From: Chloromonas sp. AAM2
Taxonomy: Eukaryota; Chlorophyta; Chlorophyceae; Chlamydomonadales; Chlamydomonadaceae
Direction of reading: 5' to 3'
Assembly: GCA_004335635.1 (NCBI GenBank)
Contig: QAXH01005423.1
Coordinates: 39,566 to 49,573 of the forward strand
Length of the DNA stretch: 10,008 bases
Below are positions 1 through 6,748 of the stretch, in pieces. Numbering within the stretch: position 1 is the stretch's first letter; each line of letters starts with the position of its first letter. The position numbers were made by a program, and so were the translations under genes. The notes beneath the pieces are model-generated. The model was not told where the DNA came from. It did not search any database and saw nothing but the letters and a program-made list of their open reading frames with translations.

Positions 1-395
1 TCGTACTTTGCACCCTGCTACCAGTGACCTTTCTTGGCTTAACGATTGTCAGGCGCGTAAGTCTTGGAGAGTTATTGTGTCTAGCTGCAGTACCGTGGGT
101 TGAACCATGAAAAGCCATGTAATGATGATGATGATGATGATGATGATTGAGCAGAGCTTGGGCAGGCATCTTCAAGGTTGACCAGCAGGAATTGGAATTT
201 TGGAATTGTGCAAGGGAAACAGATGAGTTTTGGTAGCCCGAGTTTTGGAGTTTGGAATTCATTTATTTTGGTCGCATTGCTTCCGGGCATGTGAGTAACT
301 AGGGTTTTCCTGTAACGCTTTTCTTCTGTGGACCCGAGTCTCCATGCGTCCTTTTGCACTTACCTACCCTGAGCACAGTGCGCATCTCTGTAAAA
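1..395 (+). promoter_or_regulatory. Upstream region and 5' leader of the PH-WW gene
   Basis: No coding exon is supported here. It lies directly upstream of the chosen start codon of the first gene and should contain its promoter and 5' UTR. I see no convincing TATA box and cannot place the transcription start. It holds an ATG triplet microsatellite and, close to the gene, a short upstream reading frame. Long minus-strand frames here are low-complexity shadows, including a serine run produced by the microsatellite. Confidence 0.5.
122..147. repeat. (ATG)8 microsatellite
   Basis: Eight perfect ATG triplets followed by a partial one. It is about 250 bp upstream of the first gene's start codon. 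Read on the minus strand it gives the serine or His/Met run of spurious ORFs. Such tracts commonly vary in length between individuals. Confidence 0.95.
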
Positions 396-421
396 ATGAC
401 AGAGTTCAACTCAACGAGTAA
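344..421 (+). other. Possible upstream ORF overlapping the main start
   Basis: An ATG at 344 opens a 25-codon frame that ends at TAA 419-421, in a different frame from the main coding sequence and overlapping its ATG at 396. If transcription starts before 344, scanning ribosomes would meet this ATG first and could bypass the main start, reducing translation. Whether the transcript includes 344 is unknown, so this is a structural observation and not a proven regulator. Confidence 0.3.
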
Positions 422-3400
422 ATTCCGTGTCACTTTGGTACATTCCGATGGTGACACAGAACGCGTGTCGGTCCAGATAGGTTTGGAAGGCCTGAAGATC
501 ACCGATGCAAACAGTGGCCGTGCCCTGCGATCATACGAGCTGAACCACATCAGCCGCTGGCAATCTCGAGGCAACAGTCTGATTTTGTACACCAGAACCC
601 CAGCGGATGTGGAGGAGCGTCAGCTAACACTGCAAGGAGACGAGTACACGATTCGTAGTGCTCTGGATGTGCTCACCTGCTCTTGCATGCAGTAAGTGTG
701 TCCTGGCAGGTGTAGGGGGGGGATCTGGCATGCACCTGCGTAAAGCGAGGCGACAGAGGCTGCATGGCTGGCTGGTGCTGCCTGCAGGCTTGCGGAGTTG
801 CTGCAGAGCAAACAGTCTAACGATGCACAAGAGACAGCTAACAGTCTTCACGCTTTGGTAGCTGGAGACGGGAAGAAGCAGGTAACGAAGGTAAGAAATC
901 ATGGCGAACTTTCCTTCCGCTACCGCTTGGTGAAAGCGCTGGCCCCTGTTTGTCCGATATCACGCCATGCGCAGACGTCGCTCTGCCCCTGCGTGCTTAT
1001 GTTCGCAGCTGCCCTCGGCTGACGATGTCGAGTATTGGACAGCCCCAGCCATGGAGGGGTGGTTGCAGTGCCAAGGTGAACACCTGAAGAGTTGGCGCAA
1101 GCGGTGGTTTGTGCTCAAGCAAGGCTACCTTTTCAGGTGTGTGCCTCTTCAACATGCTCACCAATGCGTCCATGTTGGCCTGGGTTAGCACTGGAGTAAC
1201 ACATGGGCTGAAATACATGGGCCGGAAAGCACGTAGCTCATAGGCTTCAGGCACGTCCTATCCCATAGCATGGTAACGCCGTGTGAGTTTGTGTATCAGG
1301 AACTGCAACCCAGCAGGCCGCGGCCGTTCACCTGCGGTGTAGCCAACGTGTTGATGTATTGCTAGCATCATGTGAGCTGGTATGCCCACCTGAACCATCT
1401 GGACCACACTGCACACATCAGGCATACGTCCATGACGAATGGACTGTCCCCATGCCTTTCCAGTCCACCGATGCCGGACTAGCAGTCCAACATTGTTTAC
1501 ACACAGTGTCTGTTCCCGGTTCCGGCTGTCCCTCCCAGGTTTATGAATGGCACTGTGACCGAGTCCACCAAGCCTCGTGGTGTGGTTGACTTGAGCAAGA
1601 TTCAGGACGTGTCCCAGGCCACAAAGACCACGGGAAAGGCCTTTTCCTTCCAGCTCAAGACAGCCAGTGGTGGCAGCGTGTGCTACCTGTGTGATAGCGA
1701 AACAGACCTGGTCATGTGGATGTCAGCCGTCAACCGTGAGGTGGGTGCATCTATCCTGGCGCTTGCATCTCAAACACTTACATGGCCACACGTCGAAGGC
1801 TTGCAGATCAAGAGTTCTAGCTGTCATCAAACATGAGGTGTGTTCATTCATCCTGCTCTTGCATCACACGCATCTGCCATGTTACCTGTGACTAAGTGAT
1901 GTTGATGGCTTGAACGGCTTGAATACTGCTACCGTCAGGGCTTTGCAAAACAGACACTGGTGATGGCGGGGATGGTGGAGACTTGCAAGTGTTTGCTTGC
2001 ATGTCGTTGTACTCTGAACCTCATCATCGCACATCTTTCAAACACTGAAGTAATGGAAAGAGAGCATGAAGCAGGGGTTTGTTGCTTGCAAGTCACTTCA
2101 CCACATGAGGTATTCTGCTTGTGGGCACGCCAGGCGTGAATTCACGTGCACGTGTGAGCAGGCGTGTCTTGCTGTTCACGTCCTCCTTGCCACCAGCTAT
2201 TCAAATTATTACTTATGGCGAGTGTTCAACCTTGACCATCTACCTTTACCATCTACCTTGACTGGTAGGACTGCAGTTGAATCGTTGTACGTTTGATACA
2301 CCTAACATGGTCTTTGCTGGGGCAAATGAAAATCCACTCTTCAGAAGTTGACAAGCGAACTGGAATGGCGAATAGCATCAACAGTTGCAATGTGTGTGGA
2401 CCACCGGTGGAAGACCAAGTGATTGACTTTGCCATGGCCAATGTGCCCATGTAGAAATACTCTTGTTGGTAGGCGGCACTCAAATGATTGTATGATGGTC
2501 TATGCTGCAGGTTGAGCGCATAGTCAAGAAGTTAGCAGGCGTGGAGGATGAGCCGCCCAAGCAGCCCTCCAGCACCGGCAGTAAAGGCGCCGGCAAGAGC
2601 GACAGCAAGCCCGCAGCTGGCAGCGGGGGCGCCACAGCGCCCAGCGAATGGATGAAGCAGCTGGAGAAGAACTTTGACAGCATGAGCACCTCCTCAGCCC
2701 CCACCACAAGCTCACGTGCCAACAACTACGGCGGGCCGGCCATGGTGGATGTGGTCGGTTATGAAGCGGTTGGCGGTAGGGGTGGCGGCGGTTCTGGGCG
2801 TGTTGGTGGTGGTGGGTATCAAGATGTGAACAGCAGCCAACGTGATTATGGCTCGGGGTACAGCGCAAGCCACAGTGGACTGGACTACGGGAATATTGCA
2901 GGTGCGAGATGGAAGGGGTCCTTGGGATTGGCAGGGTTGTCAGGGCGAGTGGATTTGGGACACGTCAGCAGGTTGTTGTCCTGGTTTGACATGCTTGGCA
3001 CATGCACTGCTTCCGTTGAAACATGGAATGGCTGCTGAATCTGGCAAAGCCGGCTCGCTGACGTCAGCATCCTGAGAAGCATGTGGTTACGTCGTATGTG
3101 AGCATCAGATAATGACGGAGTGATGCTGTGTAAGATCCTGGCGTTGATTGAAGTTCATGACTGCAGTCGATGACAGAGTGATGTGACTGTTGTTGCCACA
3201 GGCAGCACAGGCAATACTGTGCAGGGGCTGCAGCTGTGCTTGCTAAGTTGTGCATGTGCGGTCCACCCTGATTGCCCTTGTCCTCATCGCCAGGTACTGG
3301 GGACCCACAGTACATTTACTTGCCCTTGACCGCAGGTGCAGGCAGTGTGGGTGGTGGCGGAGGGTTGAGTGCAGACACGCTGCTCAACTATGGCTCTGGT

Positions 3401-4303
3401 GCTGCTGGGCTGGATCGTTCCACCTCTTCAGCATCCGCATCCTACGGAGGCAGGCCGAGTAGCTACAACCAAGCGCCCACATATGGTGCCAGTGGGGCCA
3501 CTGCAGGCTATGGCACCGGCAATGGTTACGGCGGCGGCGGGGCAGGTGCAGGTTATGCTGGTTCGAGTGCATATGCCGCTGGTGGTGGTGGAGGTGGAGG
3601 GTATGGTGCACCCCCTGCGTACGGCCAGGCAGCACAGCTGCCACCATCACAGTACTCGCAGCAGCAGCAGCAGCAGCAGCAGCCACAGATGTCTCTGATT
3701 GACCAGGTGCCACACTCACAGCCCGCCTACCCGTACTATCAGCAGGGCATGCCACAGGTCAGTGCTGCGGCAAGGTGTGCGAGGTGTGCTTGCTAGTAGC
3801 GCCTATGCACCCATGTAGGAGTGTGTCAATGTTCTGCTGGAGTTTAGCTGAAATGACCACTGTTTGATATTGCCAGAAAGAAGGGTTGGTCCTGTCTGGC
3901 ACACACACTACATTGGTACTGCCGGGAAGAAGGACCGGTCCTTGATTGGACGGCAGCGAGTCAGCTATCACATGGCAGCCCATGTACAAGCGTCCAAGTA
4001 TCCGTCTATCACTGCACATGTCATGCATCTGACCAGATCATCAGATCATCAGGTCAGGAATTCAATCAAATGCATGTACGCATGTGTGGCGCATCACTGT
4101 TGCTACGTGTTGTTGACGTTTCTGCTGCAGCAGTGTGGGCCAGTGTCAAGGGCATAAGCAGTGCTGTGCCGTGTGTCTCCTCGCAGGCCGTCGCCTCCAC
4201 GCAGCAGTCACAGTGGCAGGTGCACCACACAGCGGAGGGAAGGCCGTACTACTACAATGTGTCATCGGGCACCACACAGTGGGAACCACCGGCGGGCATG
4301 TAG
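396..4303 (+). CDS. PH-like + PH + low-complexity + WW domain adaptor protein (7 exons, 566 aa)
   Basis: Exons, by my reading of splice sites: 396-691, 788-890, 1009-1136, 1539-1740, 2511-2901, 3294-3757 and 4187-4303. All six introns are GT-AG and every junction keeps the frame, giving 1701 nt including TAG. ATG 396 (context AAAAATGA) is the first in-frame ATG. Residues ~9-105 look like a PH/PTB-type beta fold ending in a helix. Residues ~147-242 form a PH domain: G-W-L-x-C-Q-G, then W-R-K-R-W-F-V-L-K, then P-R-G-V-V-D-L, with the invariant C-terminal Trp in V-M-W-M-S-A-V. This resembles plant PH1-type phosphoinositide-binding domains. Residues ~244-528 are disordered: basic/Pro/Ser, then Gly-Tyr-Ser-rich, with a run of eight Gln. 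Residues ~536-566 are a WW domain (W538, YYY 549-551, W560, P563) that should bind proline-rich ligands. The likely role is a membrane-recruited adaptor in the cytoplasm. The exact family name is unknown to me. Confidence 0.85.
692..787 (+). other. Intron 1 of the PH-WW gene
   Basis: Donor GTAAGT at 692 and acceptor CTGCAG ending at 787. It splits a Gln codon as CA/G (phase 2). Joining across it continues the C-terminal helix of the N-terminal PH-like region without a break. Confidence 0.85.
1137..1538 (+). other. Intron 3 of the PH-WW gene (402 bp)
   Basis: It runs from donor GTGTGT at 1137 to acceptor CTCCCAG ending at 1538 and interrupts the PH domain inside an Arg codon (AG/G). Joining restores the continuous stretch G-Y-L-F-R-F-M-N-G. 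No other feature was found inside it. Confidence 0.85.
1741..2510 (+). other. Intron 4 of the PH-WW gene (770 bp)
   Basis: Donor GTGGGT at 1741 and acceptor CTGCAG ending at 2510, phase 0, just after the last helix of the PH domain. It is the longest intron of this gene. It contains a 38-bp sequence at 1895-1932 that recurs at 6260-6297, and a short CCATCTACCTT-type near-repeat around 2236-2262. No coding exon is supported inside it. Confidence 0.8.
1895..1932 (+). repeat. Dispersed repeat copy 1 (38 bp)
   Basis: It matches 6260-6297 over 38 bp without gaps, with five mismatches by eye. The shared core includes GAACGGCTTG and ATACTGCTAC. The copy lies in intron 4 of the PH-WW gene. It may be the end or an internal piece of an interspersed repeat family. 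No coding content is seen. Confidence 0.6.
2902..3293 (+). other. Intron 5 of the PH-WW gene (392 bp)
   Basis: Donor GTGCGA at 2902 and acceptor CGCCAG ending at 3293, phase 1, rejoining a Gly codon (G/GT). The upstream exon can be read through for about 45 codons before a stop. That tail loses the Gly/Tyr/Ser bias of both flanking exons, which supports splicing here. Nothing else is recognised inside. Confidence 0.75.
3657..3683 (+). repeat. CAG trinucleotide run encoding polyglutamine
   Basis: A near-perfect CAG tract inside exon 6 of the PH-WW gene, read in frame as a run of eight glutamines between Tyr-Ser and Pro-Gln-Met. It lies within a Gly/Tyr/Ala/Gln-rich disordered segment. Length variation between strains would be expected. 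Confidence 0.9.
3758..4186 (+). other. Intron 6 of the PH-WW gene (429 bp)
   Basis: Donor GTCAGT at 3758 and acceptor CCTCGCAG ending at 4186, phase 0. It separates the low-complexity region from the exon that encodes the whole WW domain. It contains a degenerate direct repeat of about 35 bp (around 3867 and 3914) and a small ATCATCAG repeat near 4035-4055. Nothing else is recognised. Confidence 0.8.
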
Positions 4304-5019
4304 CTCATAGCCCACCGTGCAGCCTCTGTGCAGTCCTTGATTGGGCAGTCTTGGACCGTTTGCACAGACTGAGAGAGTGAGGACAGTGTAGGAGAAAATA
4401 CTCAGCCCGGTGGACAGGTGTTCTGTGACCTGAGGTCAGGTGGTTTCATGCCAGCACGATTTCGCATCAATTCTGACAACCATGAAACTTATTGCTAGAC
4501 CTAATTCTGTGCTGCAGCTGTTCGTCAAGTTGCAGTATGAATGTCTTGTGCAGTACAAGAGAAGGGTTGAGCACATGGTGACTGCTGCCTGCATGGAATG
4601 GTGACTGCTGCATGGAACAGCCTCGTGTATGGTGGGAAAAGCTGCCTTGACTACGACGTTGCTTTCAGTGTCATGCAGTGTGCGACTATCAGCTTGTGGC
4701 AGGTCATGAAGACACGGCTACCACCATGTTTTATGGTGACTGCAATCCAGATGACCAGGCAACAAAAGTAAGGGCTCGCCTGCCTTCACGAGAGTCCTGT
4801 CCTAAAGTTTTACAAGGTGGGAGTGCACACCAGGAAGCACGTCCACGCAGATGGATAAACCTTATACAGCACAACATCAGACTTTTGCTGCAAACATCGC
4901 ATCCGTTGCTACAGCCTAGTAATGGGGATGTTTGTTTTGTGGTCAACCTTGAGCGCGGAATCTAACAAGAATTCTGCGACGATCCGCCCAGCAGTCCCTG
5001 TGCGGCCAATAGAGTGTAA
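4304..5019 (+). other. Probable 3' UTR of the PH-WW gene
   Basis: This stretch follows the TAG at 4301-4303 and has no convincing coding exon. Frames such as 4678-4965 show no domain-like composition. I see no AATAAA. A TGTAA pentamer occurs at 5015-5019; this is the usual polyadenylation signal of chlorophyte algae but is short enough to occur by chance. A local direct repeat of ATGGTGACTGCTGC lies around 4575-4612. The true 3' end is not determined. Confidence 0.4.
5015..5019 (+). promoter_or_regulatory. Candidate TGTAA polyadenylation signal
   Basis: TGTAA lies about 710 bp after the stop codon of the PH-WW gene. In green algae this motif lies some 10-20 nt before the poly(A) site. The same pentamer occurs elsewhere in the window (for example in introns), so it has little weight without transcript data. 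Confidence 0.25.
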
Positions 5020-5244
5020 ACGTTGCGAGAACCTTGCAGTATACGTCTTAGCCTGTATAGGGCTCAGTGCACCGTTGACGATGAAACACAGTCCATTCGT
5101 CGCCTGGTATCAATAGAGGCTGACCTGGCGAGCACATTGTCACGTAGTGGAGCTGGTCACCAGATGTCTAGGTGTGTGACTGTACCGTTCCTGCCACTGT
5201 CCATCAGTGTAGGCATGACGTCACCAGATCATGTTAGCTAACAA
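5020..5244. other. Intergenic DNA before the transposon
   Basis: No gene, RNA or strong repeat was recognised. The DNA immediately left of the element is GTTAGCTAACAA, which contains the palindrome TTAGCTAA. Confidence 0.4.
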
Positions 5245-5402
5245 TCACAAGAGGGGAGGAACTCCAACCCGTCCGACCTACAAGTGAAGGGAATTGCGAC
5301 ACCCCTGGATAGTAATGGTGGTGGTCACCCCTCAAGGTGCTATCCTGTCCGCAAACCTGGTTAGACCCAGAAAGGGGCCTGAAAACATGCATATATGGTT
5401 CA
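5245..5402 (+). repeat. Left terminal inverted repeat of the Fanzor element
   Basis: It begins TCACAAGAGGGGAG and pairs with 5912-6070. Well-conserved blocks shared by both arms include ACCCGTCCGACCTACAAGTG, GGTGCTATCCTG and GGGGCCTGAAAACATGCAT. The outermost matching base is 5245; base 5244 does not pair with 6071. Confidence 0.85.
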
Positions 5403-5527
5403 TCCAATGTGACGTGCGCTAAGGGTAGGCAGCACCACCGCGTGACTGAACACACCCGCAGTGCTGGCCACTTTAGCTGCAGCCGGTAGGTGCACTCGCA
5501 CATGATCGTCTACGTCTATGAGATTGA

Positions 5528-5842
5528 TCGTTGATCAAAGAAACTTCTAGTACATCGCTTTACTATGCTTTAATCTGCAACACCGTGTGGGACCGGGACG
5601 TCAATGCGGCTAGGAACATTATGCACGTTGGTTTGTGGCTCCTGGCAGGCCTCCCTCATCGCCCACCTGTGCTGCGTACCAAGGCACAACAAGCGCAGCC
5701 ACAGCAGGCCATGGAGCACCAGGGACTGGAGCCCCAACAGATTGAGGCAGAGCAAGCGCTGCACGACACGGCAAATTATTGCAGGGTTGAGACAAAGGAT
5801 ACAGACATGAACATGACAGTTGACTGTAGTAGAGACGATTGA
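5528..5842 (+). pseudogene. Fanzor (eukaryotic TnpB-like RNA-guided nuclease), C-terminal fragment
   Basis: The open frame runs from just after a TGA at 5525-5527 to a stop at 5840-5842. It carries C-N-T-V-W-D-R-D-V-N-A-A-R-N-I (about 5573-5620). This is the last cysteine of the zinc-binding knuckle followed by the RuvC-III motif with its catalytic Asp, diagnostic for the TnpB/OrfB/Fanzor family. The following H-V-G-L-W-L-L-A-G-L-P-H-R-P-P fits the usual Fanzor C-terminal pattern, ahead of a Gln/Glu-rich tail. Only about 105 codons remain, against several hundred residues in full-length Fanzors. RuvC-I, RuvC-II and the first zinc-knuckle cysteines are missing, and no credible ATG exists. Family members cut DNA guided by an RNA from the transposon end; this fragment cannot. 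An undetected upstream exon within the short element is very unlikely. Confidence 0.85.
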
Positions 5843-5911
5843 TTGTATTCGTTTTGTGAAAGCAATTGGACGGATATGTTAAGACATGGCATTTGACAGA
5901 CAATGAACATT

Positions 5912-6070
5912 GAAACATGTATGCATGTTTTCAGGCCCCTTTTGGGGGTTAAGGAGGTATGCGGTCAGGATAGCACCTCAAGGGGTTTGCCACCACCACT
6001 ACTATCCCGGTGTGTCGCAATCCCCCTTCACTTGTAGGTCGGACGGGTTGTAGTCACTCCCCTCTTGTGA
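5912..6070 (-). repeat. Right terminal inverted repeat of the Fanzor element
   Basis: This is the reverse complement of 5245-5402, ending in CTCCCCTCTTGTGA. It starts about 70 bp after the Fanzor frame stops. Its inner edge contains the palindromic stretch ACATGTATGCATGT. In Fanzor and TnpB elements the guide RNA is usually encoded at the end lying 3' of the nuclease, which would be here; nothing in the sequence alone proves a transcript. Confidence 0.85.
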
Positions 6071-6748
6071 CACAGAATGGCAGCATTTCCATTATAGCGC
6101 ATGTCACAGCATTTTGGCCTGCGTGGGGGGTTAGAGTATCAGCCACGGTAGCATTACACGGGCCGATGTGTCAAAAACAATCATAAAGCCAATGTAAGTG
6201 GGCTTACTACCAACCTCATCAAACAATTGTCGAACGATGCCCTGTCAGCAATTGTTCCGAGTGATGATTACGGCTCGAACGGCTTGCATACTGCTACACT
6301 AATAGTGCCATGAACGCGGGGCTCCCATACCCTGGGACTCCCATCCTGCACCACGTCGTGATGAGTACACATGAATGCTGAAGCTCGCCAGTGCAGTTTG
6401 TGAGTAGCATCGTTTGGAAGATGCATCCCATGCTTGACGCTAGAGCATATCCTCTGATCAAGATCCCAGATTATTAAGATTGTGATCAAGATTATAATGC
6501 TACTTACCAGCATGAGCGCCTGCTCCCTGCTTACCAATCGTTGCAGACGGGCGACAAAGAAAACTTGGAGATATAACCAGAAAGCTGTCTGCGCTACACC
6601 ACTCAGCCAAAGAGCACGGCCCTACGCCAGTGTGACGATCAGCTGGGTCACACCGGCTTGCTTGCACGGCAGTTTTCCTGGGTCAATGAATGCTTGCCGA
6701 CACGCTTCACAGAAAGGTGTACACACAGACGACACCTGAGCACACGAT
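6071..6748. other. Intergenic region and probable 5' side of gene 2
   Basis: No gene is supported. It contains one copy of a 38-bp dispersed repeat (6260-6297) and an AT-rich TAAGATTGTGATCAAGATTA stretch near 6475-6495. The right end should include the promoter and leader of the coiled-coil gene. The long minus-strand frame at 6622-7044 shows no domain and has a Cys/Ser/Thr-rich shadow-like composition. Confidence 0.4.
6260..6297 (+). repeat. Dispersed repeat copy 2 (38 bp)
   Basis: This is the same sequence as 1895-1932 with five differences over 38 gap-free positions. It lies 190 bp outside the right TIR, so it is not part of the Fanzor element as bounded here. Confidence 0.6.

Larger units (their letters stand above)
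5245..6070. mobile_element. Non-autonomous DNA transposon with long TIRs carrying a Fanzor remnant
   Basis: The element is bounded by inverted repeats of about 158 bp (5245-5402 against the reverse complement of 5912-6070). They align end to end at roughly 85-88 percent identity by eye with only small indels, starting at TCACAAGAGGGGAG. The inner ~510 bp contain a truncated Fanzor frame. Fanzor proteins are known to ride in several classes of eukaryotic DNA transposons. No transposase is present, so this copy must rely on one in trans. I cannot see a clear target-site duplication: the flanks are GCTAACAA on the left and CACAGAAT on the right. The transposon superfamily is therefore unassigned. 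The preserved TIRs around a gutted gene suggest an internal-deletion derivative. Confidence 0.8.

Noticed and set aside
1359..1589. Plus-strand frame running into exon 4
   Set aside because: It uses a different frame from the PH domain and lies mostly in intron 3.
2524..2868. Minus-strand frame rich in Cys, His and Arg
   Set aside because: It is the antisense shadow of the Gly/Ser-rich exon 5 of the PH-WW gene.
3384..3755. Minus-strand frame with a polyalanine run
   Set aside because: The alanine run is the reverse reading of the CAG tract in exon 6; no independent coding signal.
4678..4965. 95-codon plus-strand frame after the PH-WW gene
   Set aside because: No recognisable domain, no splice partners and composition like non-coding DNA. 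It lies in the probable 3' UTR.
5234..5503. Minus-strand frame within the left TIR
   Set aside because: It is made of terminal repeat sequence and shows no protein motif.
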